From positions 16,408 through 80,407 of the forward strand of contig CAITNF010000011.1 of NCBI GenBank assembly GCA_903893745.1: DNA of 64,000 nucleotides, written 5' to 3'. The stretch is from an uncultured Actinomycetes bacterium (lineage in GTDB: Bacteria; Actinomycetota; Acidimicrobiia; Acidimicrobiales; RAAP-2). Of the stretch, positions 7,015-17,362 are shown one piece after another (within the stretch, counting starts at the first letter, position 1; each line of letters opens with the position of its first letter). The notes under the pieces are model-generated. The model ran no database searches. It had not been told where the DNA came from and worked only from the letters and a program-made list of their open reading frames with translations. The position numbers and the translations under genes are program-made.

Positions 7015-8438
7015 TACCGATTCCTAGAGCGGTAGAGGGCTCGAGCCCCCGACGCGTCCTTCGCCAGGCGCTTGGTCAGATACAGCCCCTCGAGGACGAA
7101 CTCGACGGCGGCGGCTAACTCGCCATCACTGGCCACGGGGCCGGCAACTCGACGCACGGGGCCGTCGAGTGAGGGCATGGCCTCGAGTACTTCGAGATAG
7201 TTACGCTCGGGCAGATCGTCACCGGTGTGGACCAGTGCCTCGCCCTCGAACTCATTCACGATCTCGCTCGCCTCGTCGAGCAACACGTGCTCGGTGAAGC
7301 ACTGTCGCACCGCCAAGGCGATCAGAGCGCCAATTACCTGGTCCGAGTCACTATCGTCCATAGTGTCAAACTCAATTTTGCCCTGCGTGGACTGCACCAT
7401 TGCGCTCAGATCGCTGATCCGCGGTACGACTGTGGCGTCATTGGTGCGAAGAGTCCGGCGCAGCGCGTTGGCCACGACGGTCTCGTAGTTCGCGATCGAA
7501 AGTCGCACCGACACCCCCGAGCGCTGACTGATGACGTGACTCTTTCGCGCCACGTGACTTACCCGAGCCACGACATCGTCAATAAACCAGGGAACCACGA
7601 TGGGCTTGGGCGAAGTGGGTAGCGACGCCTCTTGGTGTATAATGGCGATTTCAGTCGTCAGTTCGTAGGGGTAGTGCGTGCGAATCTGCGACCCAAAACG
7701 GTCCTTCAAGGGAGTAATAAGTCGACCACGATTGGTGTAGTCCTCGGGATTCGCCGTCGCAACCACCATGACGTCAAGTTCCAGGCGTACCAGGTGGCCA
7801 CGAATCTGCACGTCGCGCTCCTCGAGCACGTTTAAGAGACCCACCTGAATTCGCTCGGCCAAGTCCGGTAACTCATTCATGGCGAAAATTCCCCGATTCG
7901 ACTTTGGGACCAGCCCGTAAGAGAGTGCGCGAGGGTCGTCGAGAAAGAGCCCACCGGCCACCTTGATGGGGTCAACCTCGCCAATCAAGTCGGCCATTGA
8001 CGTGTCGGGCGAAGCGAGCTTCTCGGCAAAACGCTGACTGCGGTGCACCCACGTGATGGGGGTTTCGTCGCCCTTCTCGGCGACCAGGTCGATGCCGTAG
8101 GCCGAAATTGGTGCGAAGGGATCGTCGCGTACTTCGGAACCTGCGACAATCGGCAGCCACTCATTGAGCAGTTCGACGAGTGAGCGAATTATGCGCGTCT
8201 TGGCCTGACCACGTTCGCCCAACAGAATAATGTCGTGTCCCGCGAGCAGCGCGGTCTCGAGCTGGGGTAGCACGGAGTCTTCGTAACCGAGCACGGCCGA
8301 GGTAAGCGGACGACCCTCTTCGAGTCGACGTTCGAGATTGATCCGCATCTCTTCACGAACGGACAGGGGCTGATAGTTCGATGCGCGAAGGGCACCGAAC
8401 GTGGTGGGTAAATCGAGGGGGGCAGTGGGGCTACTCAT
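7014..8438 (-). CDS. MoxR/ChlI-like AAA+ ATPase
   Basis: A 474-residue AAA+ protein with Walker A LLGERGQAKTRII and the Walker-B region NRGIFAMNELPDLAERIQ, where Asn stands in place of the usual Asp, which I believe is common in this subfamily. VVATANPEDYTNRGRLI holds sensor 1 and the following conserved segment. It would power the VWA partner that follows with a one-base overlap. The start ATG 8438 has no ribosome binding site but sits 6 bases after TAAGGT, the leaderless promoter pattern seen repeatedly in this window. It lies 104 bases downstream of hutI on the same strand, but its own promoter suggests independent expression. Confidence 0.85.
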   Translation of the reverse strand: MSSPTAPLDLPTTFGALRASNYQPLSVREEMRINLERRLEEGRPLTSAVLGYEDSVLPQLETALLAGHDIILLGERGQAKTRIIRSLVELLNEWLPIVAGSEVRDDPFAPISAYGIDLVAEKGDETPITWVHRSQRFAEKLASPDTSMADLIGEVDPIKVAGGLFLDDPRALSYGLVPKSNRGIFAMNELPDLAERIQVGLLNVLEERDVQIRGHLVRLELDVMVVATANPEDYTNRGRLITPLKDRFGSQIRTHYPYELTTEIAIIHQEASLPTSPKPIVVPWFIDDVVARVSHVARKSHVISQRSGVSVRLSIANYETVVANALRRTLRTNDATVVPRISDLSAMVQSTQGKIEFDTMDDSDSDQVIGALIALAVRQCFTEHVLLDEASEIVNEFEGEALVHTGDDLPERNYLEVLEAMPSLDGPVRRVAGPVASDGELAAAVEFVLEGLYLTKRLAKDASGARALYRSRNR

Positions 8439-8542
8439 ACCCGTACCTTATTGGACTCGCGACGAGACCTTCACGGCCCCGCCTCGCGGCCCACGTCGCA
8501 GCAAAATCTCCTGATCACACTGAGCTCAGCGGTATTCGAGCG

Positions 8543-9706
8543 CTAGTGCGGGGCGCTAAAAACTCGCTCAACGACCATGCCACCTGGTCGGTACGCGAGG
8601 TGCACCGCCCGAGGGGCGTTGAGCACGCAAAAGTCAGCGCGGGCGCCCACCGAGAGATGACCAATATCGTCGCGGCGTAACGCTTGTGCCCCGCCACAGG
8701 TGGCCGCCCACAGCGCTTCATCGAAAGTGGCACCCATCTCGCGCATGGCCAACATCAAAATGAGGGGCATGCTCGTCACGTAGGAACTTCCCGGATTGCA
8801 GTCGGTCGCGAGCGCCACGGTCACTCCCGCATCGAGAAAACGGCGCATCGACGGATACGGGGACTGGGTAAAGAATTCGGCACCGGGCAACAAGGTGGCC
8901 ACGGTGTTGGAGTTGCTTAACGCCTCCAGGTCCGCGTCATTCACGAAGGTGCAGTGATCGACGCTGGCCGCGTCGAGTTCGACCGCGAGTGCGACGCCCC
9001 CAGTATCGCCCAATTGATTACCGTGCAGTCGCAACTCAAGATCAGCGCGAAGCCCCGCTTCGAGCACGTGTCGAGCCTCGTCGACATCAAAGGCTCCACG
9101 GTCGCAGAACACGTCAATCCATCGAGCGTCGCGAGCACAGGCGTCGAGCATTGGCCCCGTCACTAATTCGAGGTACCTCCCTCGGTCGTTGACATACTCG
9201 GGAGCCAGACTGTGGGCCCCGAGAAAGGTCACTTCGTCACTGAACTCACGGGCCACACTCACCAGCCGGGCTTCGCCGTCAACGGTCAGATCGTAACCGG
9301 ACTTAATCTCCATGGTGGTCACGCCACTCGCTCGCAGCTCGCGCACACGGCGCAGCGTCGCTTCGTGCAGCACACCACGGTTGGCCTCGCGTGTCGCGGC
9401 TACGGTTCGACCAATTCCACCACCGTCGTACCGTTCGCCTCGCATTCGCGCTTCAAACTCGCTCGAGCGCTCACCGGCAAAAACAAGATGGGTGTGGCTA
9501 TCAACAAAACCGGGAATGACCGCTCCCCCGTCAGCGTCAAACTGCTCATCGGCGTCGGGCACCTGGTCGCCGGGACCGACCCAGAGCACGCGCTGGTCGT
9601 TAACGACCATGGCCGCGTTGCTCAGTCGGCCAAGCAGTGTTTCGTCACCCACCGTGGGATCGTTCGTAATGAGCTCACCGATGTTGACTATTGCGCGGGT
9701 GGTCAA
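8543..9706 (-). CDS. hutI: Imidazolonepropionase
   Basis: A 387-residue amidohydrolase that opens imidazolone-5-propionate to N-formimino-L-glutamate, the third step of histidine degradation. Visible metal and substrate motifs are [35 protein letters not shown] and LATDCNPGS. The start is TTG 9706, overlapping the hutU stop as TTGA; the protein start [17 protein letters not shown] fits the family, so the rare start is credible. It is the last gene of hutGHUI. Confidence 0.93.
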   Translation of the reverse strand: MTTRAIVNIGELITNDPTVGDETLLGRLSNAAMVVNDQRVLWVGPGDQVPDADEQFDADGGAVIPGFVDSHTHLVFAGERSSEFEARMRGERYDGGGIGRTVAATREANRGVLHEATLRRVRELRASGVTTMEIKSGYDLTVDGEARLVSVAREFSDEVTFLGAHSLAPEYVNDRGRYLELVTGPMLDACARDARWIDVFCDRGAFDVDEARHVLEAGLRADLELRLHGNQLGDTGGVALAVELDAASVDHCTFVNDADLEALSNSNTVATLLPGAEFFTQSPYPSMRRFLDAGVTVALATDCNPGSSYVTSMPLILMLAMREMGATFDEALWAATCGGAQALRRDDIGHLSVGARADFCVLNAPRAVHLAYRPGGMVVERVFSAPH

Positions 9707-11364
9707 TGTTCGCTCTCGCGCATTGGAATCCGCACACCACGCTGGTCAGCGGTCGCTTCGGCAATCTCGTAACCGGCGTCAACGTGACGAATTACTCCCA
9801 TACCCGGGTCGTTGGTCAACACGCGGCGCAACTTCTCGCCCGCGAGCGCGGTACCGTCGGCCACGCAGACCTGTCCGGCGTGAATTGATCGTCCGATACC
9901 TACACCCCCGCCGTGGTGAATGGACACCCACGTCGCCCCCGACGCGGTATTGACGAGGGCGTTCAGCAGTGGCCAGTCGGCAATCGCGTCCGAGCCGTCA
10001 AGCATCGACTCCGTTTCGCGATAGGGCGACGCCACCGAACCGCTGTCGAGATGGTCGCGGCCAATCACGATGGGCGCGGCGACCTCGCCGCGGGCCACCA
10101 GATTGTTAAAGGCCTCACCAGCCTGGTCACGTTCGCCGTAACCGAGCCAGCAGATTCGAGCCGGTAGACCCTGAAACGCGACGCGTTCTTGAGCCTTCGT
10201 GATCCAGCGGTGCAGCTTGTCGTTATCGGGGAATAGCTCCAGCACGGCGCGATCGGTGCGCACAATGTCCTTGGGGTCACCCGAGAGTGCGGCCCAGCGA
10301 AACGGCCCCTTGCCTTCACAAAACAGCGGGCGAATGTAGGCCGGCACAAAACCAGGAAACTCAAACGCCCGCGAGTAGCCAGCGAGTGCCGCCTCGCCAC
10401 GAATGGAGTTGCCGTAGTCAAAGACCTCCGCGCCCTGATCCATAAAACCAACCATGGCCTCCACTTGCTTAGCCATGGACGCGCGGGCTCGGTCAGTGAA
10501 CTCTTCTGGTTTTTTCTCCGCGTAGTCGTGCCAATCGGCGAGGTCGATCCCCTCGGGCAGATAACTCAGGGGGTCGTGCGCCGAGGTTTGGTCAGTCACA
10601 ATATCGACTTCCACTCCACGTCGCAGTAGTTCCGCGAAGATGGTGGCGGCGTTGCCCAGCAGACCCACGCTGAGAGCCTGGCGACTTTTCTTCGCCGCGA
10701 GCACTCGCACGAGCGCGGCGTCGAGGTCATTGGTCCACTCATCGAGGTAGCGATGCTCGACGCGACGTTGCAGTCGCGTTGGATCAATATCAACACAGAG
10801 ACAGACTCCGTCATTCATGGTGACCGCTAGGGGTTGGGCTCCACCCATTCCTCCGGCGCCGCCGGTCAGCGTCAACGTGCCCGCCAGCGTGCCCCCGAAG
10901 CGCTTCTCCGCAACGGCGGCGAACGTCTCGTACGTTCCTTGCAGAATGCCTTGGGTTCCTATGTAGATCCATGATCCGGCCGTCATCTGGCCGTACATCG
11001 TGAGACCTAACGCCTCGAGACGGCGAAACTCGGGCCAGTTGGCCCAGTCGCCAACCAAATTCGAGTTCGCAATTAACACTCGTGGCGCCCATTCGTGAGT
11101 CTGAAACACACCAACCGGGCGACCCGACTGCACGAGCATCGTCTCGTCACCCTTCAAGGTTTTGAGTGTTCGCACCAGCGCGTCAAAGCTGCGCCAGTCC
11201 CGAGCCGCACGGCCCGTGCCGCCGTAAACCACGAGGTCGTCGGGGCGCTCAGCAACTTCGGGGTCAAGGTTGTTCTGCAGCATCCGCAAGGCGGCTTCTT
11301 GAGGCCAGCCAAGCGTCGATAACGTTGCCCCCCGGTCTGCTCGAACTGGTCGCGAACCTTCCAT
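9703..11364 (-). CDS. hutU: Urocanate hydratase
   Basis: The tracked ORF extends far upstream into hutH; the real start is ATG 11364 after AAGGAG, giving 553 residues, the usual length. It converts urocanate to imidazolone propionate using tightly bound NAD. Seen in the sequence: the NAD-binding glycine stretch [18 protein letters not shown], the active-site region [12 protein letters not shown] with the Cys expected for this family, and [19 protein letters not shown] near the C-terminus. It begins 11 bases after hutH ends and overlaps hutI by four bases. Confidence 0.95.
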   Translation of the reverse strand: MEGSRPVRADRGATLSTLGWPQEAALRMLQNNLDPEVAERPDDLVVYGGTGRAARDWRSFDALVRTLKTLKGDETMLVQSGRPVGVFQTHEWAPRVLIANSNLVGDWANWPEFRRLEALGLTMYGQMTAGSWIYIGTQGILQGTYETFAAVAEKRFGGTLAGTLTLTGGAGGMGGAQPLAVTMNDGVCLCVDIDPTRLQRRVEHRYLDEWTNDLDAALVRVLAAKKSRQALSVGLLGNAATIFAELLRRGVEVDIVTDQTSAHDPLSYLPEGIDLADWHDYAEKKPEEFTDRARASMAKQVEAMVGFMDQGAEVFDYGNSIRGEAALAGYSRAFEFPGFVPAYIRPLFCEGKGPFRWAALSGDPKDIVRTDRAVLELFPDNDKLHRWITKAQERVAFQGLPARICWLGYGERDQAGEAFNNLVARGEVAAPIVIGRDHLDSGSVASPYRETESMLDGSDAIADWPLLNALVNTASGATWVSIHHGGGVGIGRSIHAGQVCVADGTALAGEKLRRVLTNDPGMGVIRHVDAGYEIAEATADQRGVRIPMRESEH

Positions 11365-11374
11365 ATCCGTCTCC

Positions 11375-12910
11375 TTAGAACTGATCCAGCGTGACGAAGC
11401 GTGCCACGACGTCGACGAGCGCCCCGCTTCGCACGAGTGCACCCACGGCGGCAATTTCTGGCGCAAGCCAGCGGTCGTGGCCCGGTCCTCCGCTATGGGC
11501 GTTAATGAGATCACTCGCCGCACCGGTTGCCGGTGACGCAGTGAGGGGCGCTCGTAGTGCCAGCGCTCGCGAGCCCGCCAACAGTTCAATGGCCAGCACG
11601 TCCGCGAAGGCGTCAAGGGATCGACGAAGCTTTCGTGCGGCGTGCCAACCCATCGAGACGTGATCTTCTTGCATTCCCGATGAGGGTATTGAGTCAACAC
11701 TGGCGGGACTCGCCAGTCGCTTCATCTCACTCACGAGAGCGGCTTGTGAATACTGAGCAATCATCAGACCAGAGTCCACTCCCGCCTGGTGAGCCAGGAA
11801 CGGTGGGAGACCAAAACTACGATCAACGTCCAGCATTCGGTCGGTGCGCCGCTCGGACATTGAGGCGACGTCGGCGATTGCAATCGCGAGAAAGTCGAGC
11901 ACGTAGCCCACTGGTGCGCCATGAAAATTACCGTTTGATACCAGTGAGCCGTCACTCAGCACCGAGGGATTGTCAATAGCCGCACCGAGTTCGATCTCCG
12001 CGATTCGCGTAGCGTGACTCAAGGTGTCGCGAGCCGCCCCGTGCACCTGAGGGGCGCAGCGCAGGGAATAGGCGTCTTGAACCTGAGTCGAGTCCTCCAC
12101 GTGGGACTGCACGATCACCGAATTCTCTAAGAGCGCGGCTAAATTCGCGGCGCTCGTGCGCTGACCGGGGTGAGGGCGAAGTGCGTGGATTTCACTTAAG
12201 AAAACGCGGTCAGTGCCGCGCAGGGCTTGAATTGAAATTGCCGCGGCCAAGTCGGCAATCTGCAGTAGCTGTTCGGCATCACTGATCGCCATAATGAGCT
12301 GGCCGAGCATGCCGTCCGTTCCATTAATAAGTGCCAGGCCCTCCTTTTCGGCCAGCACCACTGGTTCTAATCCGGCGGCGGCCAGGGCCTGAGTGGCCAT
12401 CATGCGCGCACCGCCAGCGTCGCGTACGTCACCTTCGCCCATGAGCGCGAGCGCCACGTGCGCCAACGGAGCCAAGTCTCCGGAGCAGCCGAGTGACCCA
12501 AATTCGTGCACGACCGGGGTAATGGCGGCGTTGAGGAGTGCGGCGTACGCCTGCGCGGTAGATGCACGAACCCCCGATACGCCACTGCAGAGATTCGTCA
12601 AGCGCGACACCATCATCGCTCGAACGACTTCACCCTCTACTTCGTTGCCCACACCGGCCGCGTGCGAACGAATGAGCGAACGTTGTAAATCACGCCGTTG
12701 GTCGGGCGATATAAACGTCGTGGCGAGCGATCCAAATCCGGTAGAGAGACCGTAAACCGGCGTACCACTTTCCACCAAGGCGTCAATGGCTCGACGCTGT
12801 CGCTCTAGACGTTCGAGTACTGCCGAGCTCAGGCGGACCGGCTCGAATTCTCGGGCCACGGCCAGTACTTGACCACGCGTCAGCGGCTCGAGACCTATTT
12901 CGATGGTCAT
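11375..12910 (-). CDS. hutH: Histidine ammonia-lyase
   Basis: A 511-residue protein that removes ammonia from L-histidine to give urocanate, using the self-made MIO cofactor. The MIO triad is Cys-Ser-Gly at residues 142-144 ([14 protein letters not shown]) instead of the common Ala-Ser-Gly; Ser143 matches the classical numbering. I believe Cys variants occur in actinobacterial HutH, so activity is expected. [11 protein letters not shown] near residue 53 holds the catalytic Tyr loop. ATG 12910 overlaps the hutG stop (ATGA), with AGAAGGAG inside hutG as the ribosome binding site. Confidence 0.95.
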   Translation of the reverse strand: MTIEIGLEPLTRGQVLAVAREFEPVRLSSAVLERLERQRRAIDALVESGTPVYGLSTGFGSLATTFISPDQRRDLQRSLIRSHAAGVGNEVEGEVVRAMMVSRLTNLCSGVSGVRASTAQAYAALLNAAITPVVHEFGSLGCSGDLAPLAHVALALMGEGDVRDAGGARMMATQALAAAGLEPVVLAEKEGLALINGTDGMLGQLIMAISDAEQLLQIADLAAAISIQALRGTDRVFLSEIHALRPHPGQRTSAANLAALLENSVIVQSHVEDSTQVQDAYSLRCAPQVHGAARDTLSHATRIAEIELGAAIDNPSVLSDGSLVSNGNFHGAPVGYVLDFLAIAIADVASMSERRTDRMLDVDRSFGLPPFLAHQAGVDSGLMIAQYSQAALVSEMKRLASPASVDSIPSSGMQEDHVSMGWHAARKLRRSLDAFADVLAIELLAGSRALALRAPLTASPATGAASDLINAHSGGPGHDRWLAPEIAAVGALVRSGALVDVVARFVTLDQF

Positions 12911-13833
12911 CTACTTCTCCTTCTCACGCCCGCAAGTACTTCGAGTACTAGAAGCGCCGCTAAGCGGACGGTTCGTTGATCAGCGCTATCACGCTCAACG
13001 TCGATTTCGGTTATATCAATCGTGTCGACCCGCGGGTCCGACGCCAGGTATCGGGCCGCCTGTCGTAGCTCGTCAGCGCTTAGCCCCCCAGGGGCGGCGG
13101 CCGGACAACCCGGTACGACCGATAGATCAGCCACGTCCATGTCAATGTCAACATAGATACGTCGTCCACCTTCTCCCGCAACGTCCAGGGCTTGAGCCAG
13201 GACGCTGTCAAGAGAACGCGCGCGAAGATCTGAGCGAGACAGCACCGTTATTCCAGCGTCACGAGCCCTCGCCGCGTACATGGCGGAGTTCGAAAAATCA
13301 GCAATACCAACCTGCACCACGTGTGCCCCGTCAAGTCCCGCATCGAGAAGTTGGCGCACCGGCGATCCGTTCGATTCCCCGTCTCGTAAGTCGTGGTGCG
13401 CATCGAGCGTGATTAAGCCAAAGTTGCTGAAGTCACCGTTCGCCAAACCAGCGAGGGTGAGCCAGGTCGCGGCGTTGTCGCCACCGAGAATGATTCGTGC
13501 GTCGAGTGAACTATCAAATTTCGCGACAGCTTCATGGACTCGTTCGCGTCCGCCCAGACCATTGGGATCAAAGACATCGCCGTAGTCAATCAGCGCGACC
13601 TCGCGGGCTAAATCAACGCCATCCCCGTATGACCAGGTTGAATAGCGTTCGAGTGCTTCGCGAATGGCTGAAGGAGTGCTGTGCCACGAACGAGGAGTCA
13701 GCGACGACGAATACGTCGACACGCCGAGTAACCCAACATTACGCAGTCCCACTACTGGAGCCGGTGTTATGAGCGAGGCCGCTGAAGGCCACAGAGAATC
13801 GTGCGTTGGTACCACATGGCCCATGCTACGCAC
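12907..13833 (-). CDS. hutG: Formimidoylglutamase-like ureohydrolase
   Basis: A 308-residue member of the arginase/agmatinase fold at the head of the hut operon, so it probably hydrolyses formiminoglutamate to glutamate and formamide. Manganese motifs seen are LITLDAHHDLRDGE (residues 141-154), IYVDIDMDVADLSVVPGC and TIDITEIDVERD. The first metal motif, usually GGDHS or GGxH, reads LGGDNA with Asn120 in place of His, so the metal site may be modified. The start is either GTG 13833 (used here) or ATG 13824; neither has a clear ribosome binding site. Agmatinase is a possible alternative but the neighbours argue for HutG. Confidence 0.82.
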   Translation of the reverse strand: MRSMGHVVPTHDSLWPSAASLITPAPVVGLRNVGLLGVSTYSSSLTPRSWHSTPSAIREALERYSTWSYGDGVDLAREVALIDYGDVFDPNGLGGRERVHEAVAKFDSSLDARIILGGDNAATWLTLAGLANGDFSNFGLITLDAHHDLRDGESNGSPVRQLLDAGLDGAHVVQVGIADFSNSAMYAARARDAGITVLSRSDLRARSLDSVLAQALDVAGEGGRRIYVDIDMDVADLSVVPGCPAAAPGGLSADELRQAARYLASDPRVDTIDITEIDVERDSADQRTVRLAALLVLEVLAGVRRRSR

Positions 13834-13993
13834 AGCCCCAGGGAGCTAGAGGAAGACTCTTTTCGACGGTATCAACGTTGGTCGAACGAGAGTCGCCTAC
13901 CTCACTGCTCGTTTATCACCGTCTGGCCCCTAGGGCGCACTAAAGCACGCTGGGCAAAGTTGACTCGCGAAGAGAAGAAAGCGACGCCTGGCA

Positions 13994-15532
13994 CTAACGG
14001 GTGACGGTACGAACGCCGCCATCAGTCGGAACATCCACACTCGGCTCGATAAACGTCGGAACCTCTGTAGCCGCCAATTCGTGGTGAAGATCGTCGACGT
14101 AGACCGGCGAAGGGGTCGCCACGTATTCACCTTCAGCTGTTCGAGAGACGACGTTAGCGGTCTTACGCTTACCGCCACCCTTGAGCAACTGAATTTCCTT
14201 GGCAATCTTGTAGGTGATGGGGTACGCAATAAAGGGAGAAAGCACTACGAGTATTCGCATCGCCCACAGCACCGAATTGAGCGAGAGGTGAAAGAAGTTT
14301 GCAATAACGTCAGTCGAACTCGCAATAAACAGCATCAAGAGATTGGCCAGCAGGGCCACCCCAGCCGCCGTACGCTTCGGGCGATTACTTGGTCGATCAA
14401 GTAGATGATGCATTGCGTGGTCTTTGGTGAACTTGCGCTCTAGCGCTGGCCAGGCAAACGCCAAGTTGAATACCAATCCCGGGAACAACACTGCCGGGAT
14501 GGTCACCTCGAGTGGAATCGTGTAGCCAAAACCATGGAACGACCACGCAGGGAACACACGTAGTGCCCCGTCAAGGAAGCCCATGTACCAGTCCGGCTGC
14601 ACGGCGTAGGAGATACGAGCCGCGTCGTAGGGGCCAAACTGCCAAATGGGGTTGATCTGAGCAAAGGCGCCAAGCAGTGCGGTGACGCCCGCCACGATAA
14701 GGAGAAAGCCCGTGGTCTTGGCCATGAAGACGGGATACATGGGTGAACCCACGACGTTCTTTTCTGTTCGTCCCTCACCCGGAAACTGCGTGTGCTTTTG
14801 GCGAACGAGCAAAATTAGGTGGAAGGTCACGAGCCCCACGATGATGGCGGGAACTAGTAGGACGTGCAGCATGAAGAATCTCGGAATGATGGCGGTACCC
14901 GGAAAGTTCCCACCAAAAACCAAGAAGCCGAGGTAGGTACCCACCAACGGAATCGACAAGATGATTGAGTAGGCAATTCGGATACCCGTACCCGAGACCA
15001 AGTCGTCGGGCAGTGAGTAGCCCAAGAAACCGTTCACGATAGCCAAGATCAAGAGCGTGGTGCCAATTGTCCAGTTCAGTTCACGCGGCTTTCGAAATGC
15101 CCCCGTGAAGAAGACTCGGGCCATGTGCACAACAATGGCACCAACAAAAATGTCGCAGGCCCAGTGGTGCATCTGACGCATCAGTAGCCCCGCGCGAACG
15201 GCGAAGGAAAGGTCGACGGACGAGGCAAACGCCTCGGTGACTCGTTGACCGTCGAGAGGCAAGTAGGCGCCGTGGTACGTCACGATGGCTTGGCTGGGGA
15301 TGTAGTACAGCGTCAGAAAGATACCGGTCGCGAGCAATACGACAAACGAGTACAACGCAATTTCGCCGAGCATAAATGACCAGTGGTCGGGGAAAATCTT
15401 GTCAAGGAATGACCGACCACCCTTGGCGACGCCGAGGCGATCATCGAGTTCGCCCAGTACTTTGCCGACCGTGCCGTATGGCCCCATCGCCTGCTTCTTA
15501 GCCCGAGCGGTATTTACAACTTCAGTACTCAT
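13994..15532 (-). CDS. qcrB: Cytochrome bc1 complex cytochrome b subunit
   Basis: A 512-residue membrane protein with eight or more predicted helices. Heme-ligand and quinone-site features include MRQMHHWACDIFVGAIVVHMARVF and QPDWYMGFLDGALR, the actinobacterial form of the PEWY loop. It takes electrons from menaquinol and passes them to heme and the Rieske centre. The C-terminal 80-residue hydrophilic tail is longer than in mitochondrial cytochrome b. ATG 15532 overlaps qcrA (ATGA). It is the last gene of ctaE-qcrC-qcrA-qcrB. Confidence 0.95.
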   Translation of the reverse strand: MSTEVVNTARAKKQAMGPYGTVGKVLGELDDRLGVAKGGRSFLDKIFPDHWSFMLGEIALYSFVVLLATGIFLTLYYIPSQAIVTYHGAYLPLDGQRVTEAFASSVDLSFAVRAGLLMRQMHHWACDIFVGAIVVHMARVFFTGAFRKPRELNWTIGTTLLILAIVNGFLGYSLPDDLVSGTGIRIAYSIILSIPLVGTYLGFLVFGGNFPGTAIIPRFFMLHVLLVPAIIVGLVTFHLILLVRQKHTQFPGEGRTEKNVVGSPMYPVFMAKTTGFLLIVAGVTALLGAFAQINPIWQFGPYDAARISYAVQPDWYMGFLDGALRVFPAWSFHGFGYTIPLEVTIPAVLFPGLVFNLAFAWPALERKFTKDHAMHHLLDRPSNRPKRTAAGVALLANLLMLFIASSTDVIANFFHLSLNSVLWAMRILVVLSPFIAYPITYKIAKEIQLLKGGGKRKTANVVSRTAEGEYVATPSPVYVDDLHHELAATEVPTFIEPSVDVPTDGGVRTVTR

Positions 15533-16467
15533 GAACGCTCCCAGAATCCAGGTCCAACGGGTTCGTGATAGTCGCTCTGTGACCGCAAGAAACCGTCGGC
15601 ATCAATGTACAACGGCAGCTGCGGCAGTGGTCGCGGCGCAGGTCCAAAGTTAGGCAGGGCCCCGTTGTGCACGTCGAACGACGACTGGTGACACGGACAG
15701 ACGAGAAGTTGCAACTGTTGTTCGTACAGACCTACCGGACAGCCCAGGTGCGTGCACAACTTTGAGTACGCGACGTAGCCGTTGGGTGCCCAGGACTCGC
15801 GCCCCTTCTTTGTCGTAAAGCTCTCATTCGAGACTCGGATCAAAACCGTCTGGTCAACAGCCTGTCCGCGGTCAGTATCTTGTGTCCCTTCGGGAAACAC
15901 CGTCAGGATTGAGCCAATTGCCAAGTCACCAACTTGCACGCGACGTCCAGTGATGTCCACCGCGAATGATCCTGCACGCCAGTCCGTGTGAAAGAGTGTG
16001 CCCTTCGGTAAAGGACCAAGGCTTCGTAGTAACGGGAATACTGCGACGACGCCAAAGATGCCCAGGCCACTACCGAGTAGTCCCCCCAGCACCTTGCGTC
16101 GTTTGATGACGCCACCACCGCGCTCAACAATCGCCGCGGCGAAAGCATTGCGATCATCGTCGGTATTCGCCAGCACGTGTCGCTCTTCGACGAAGGGGCC
16201 GCGCGGCATTAAGTACTTACCCCACGCGACTAGACCAATTCCCAAGAACGAGAGTCCAAGGCCCATGGTGGCACCCAGCGCCCACGGTGCGGCATCTACC
16301 CAGTAGCAGGCACCGAATCCGGCGACGCTCGCAATACCGGCGAGAAACGTCACCGCAATCACTCGTTCGACTAATTGAGGGTTGCGTGCGGCGGGCTGTA
16401 GGTGCGGATCGTTCTCAGTGAGGCCGTGCAGCGAGACTGGCGTTCGGTGCTCGTGTATCTCGCTCAC
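15529..16467 (-). CDS. qcrA: Rieske iron-sulfur subunit of bc1 complex
   Basis: A 312-residue protein. Three membrane helices occupy the N-terminal half (AVTFLAGIASVAGFGACYW, LGATMGLGLSFLGIGLVAWG and LGGLLGSGLGIFGVVAVFPL), an arrangement typical of actinobacterial QcrA. The Rieske domain follows, with cluster ligands in KLCTHLGCPVG and VCPCHQSSFD. It overlaps qcrC (4 bases) and qcrB (4 bases). It transfers electrons from menaquinol to the diheme cytochrome QcrC. Confidence 0.95.
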   Translation of the reverse strand: MSEIHEHRTPVSLHGLTENDPHLQPAARNPQLVERVIAVTFLAGIASVAGFGACYWVDAAPWALGATMGLGLSFLGIGLVAWGKYLMPRGPFVEERHVLANTDDDRNAFAAAIVERGGGVIKRRKVLGGLLGSGLGIFGVVAVFPLLRSLGPLPKGTLFHTDWRAGSFAVDITGRRVQVGDLAIGSILTVFPEGTQDTDRGQAVDQTVLIRVSNESFTTKKGRESWAPNGYVAYSKLCTHLGCPVGLYEQQLQLLVCPCHQSSFDVHNGALPNFGPAPRPLPQLPLYIDADGFLRSQSDYHEPVGPGFWERS

Positions 16468-17354
16468 TGTCGCTCACCTACCCAAAATCCGACGAGCGCA
16501 AGTAGTCCAACGCCAAGGGCCAAACCAATAAAACCTTCCGCCACTGGGCCGAGACCACCGAGGCCAAGACCACCGGGATTCTGCGGGTGCTCAATCTTGG
16601 TCGTCACGAACTTCACGATGTCACGTACTTGGTAGTCGCTGAGGTTACCGGTGAAGCGAGGCATATTTCCCGGCCCCGTGCGAATAGCTTCGGCGACCTG
16701 TGTCGCGGGAATATTACGTAGTGACGGCGCGTACGTTCCCAGAGCCAGCGCGTCGCCAGAGCCTTCAATCGTGTGGCAGGCCGCGCAGTTCAGCGCAAAG
16801 AGCGCCGCTCCATCGGCGACATTGCCACTGGTCAAATTGACTGAGGGCACACCGGGGTAGCTCGGCGACAGCGAATTAATCCACGCCGTTACCGCGAGCG
16901 CCTGATTATGGTTAAGTCGCGCGACGCGTCGAGCAGCCTGCACTGACCGAGGATTGGCGGCGGGCATTCGTCCAGACTCAATCCAAAAATCAATCGTTGC
17001 TGGTCCTAGCCCCACCAAGTTCGGATAGGCGCCCGACGTGCCATCAGCGGCGACTCCATCAGCCGCGTTGCCGTGGCACGATGCGCAGTTCTGCTGATAG
17101 AGCGCCTGCCCGAGTGCGGCCAACGCTGGTGACGGTGAGCTGTACATGATGGCGTCATTGCCGTAGCTCGTGATGCTGCCGGTGGTCGGGTCGACCGTAA
17201 CCTGCGACGAATTGGGAGTACCGGCATTTTTTCGGGTCGTCTGAAAAGGAGACTTGGTAGCGGCGTGCGCGCTGGACATAAACAGTACCAACGGACCCAT
17301 TGCGAAAAGTGCCACCAGCACCAGGGCGCTCGCTCGCTTAAAAGAAAGAGTCAT
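16464..17354 (-). CDS. qcrC: Diheme cytochrome c subunit of bc1 complex
   Basis: The true start is ATG 17354, 8 bases after the ctaE stop, giving 296 residues; the longer tracked ORF runs into ctaE. A signal-like hydrophobic start (ASALVLVALFAMGPLVLFM) is followed by two cytochrome c domains with CASCHG (C90, C93, H94) and CAACHT (C190, C193, H194), then a C-terminal membrane anchor (FIGLALGVGLLALVGFW). Diheme QcrC lets bc1 and oxidase form a supercomplex without free cytochrome c, as known in Actinobacteria. Confidence 0.95.
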   Translation of the reverse strand: MTLSFKRASALVLVALFAMGPLVLFMSSAHAATKSPFQTTRKNAGTPNSSQVTVDPTTGSITSYGNDAIMYSSPSPALAALGQALYQQNCASCHGNAADGVAADGTSGAYPNLVGLGPATIDFWIESGRMPAANPRSVQAARRVARLNHNQALAVTAWINSLSPSYPGVPSVNLTSGNVADGAALFALNCAACHTIEGSGDALALGTYAPSLRNIPATQVAEAIRTGPGNMPRFTGNLSDYQVRDIVKFVTTKIEHPQNPGGLGLGGLGPVAEGFIGLALGVGLLALVGFWVGERQ

Positions 17355-17362
17355 CGAACGAC

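Noticed and set aside
9703-11700. The 665-residue version of HutU
   Set aside because: The first about 110 residues lie antisense or out of frame within hutH; a proper ribosome binding site and start occur at 11364.
13834-13993. Terminator between qcrB and hutG
   Set aside because: The 160-base gap has no clear hairpin with a U-tract, although one would be expected there.
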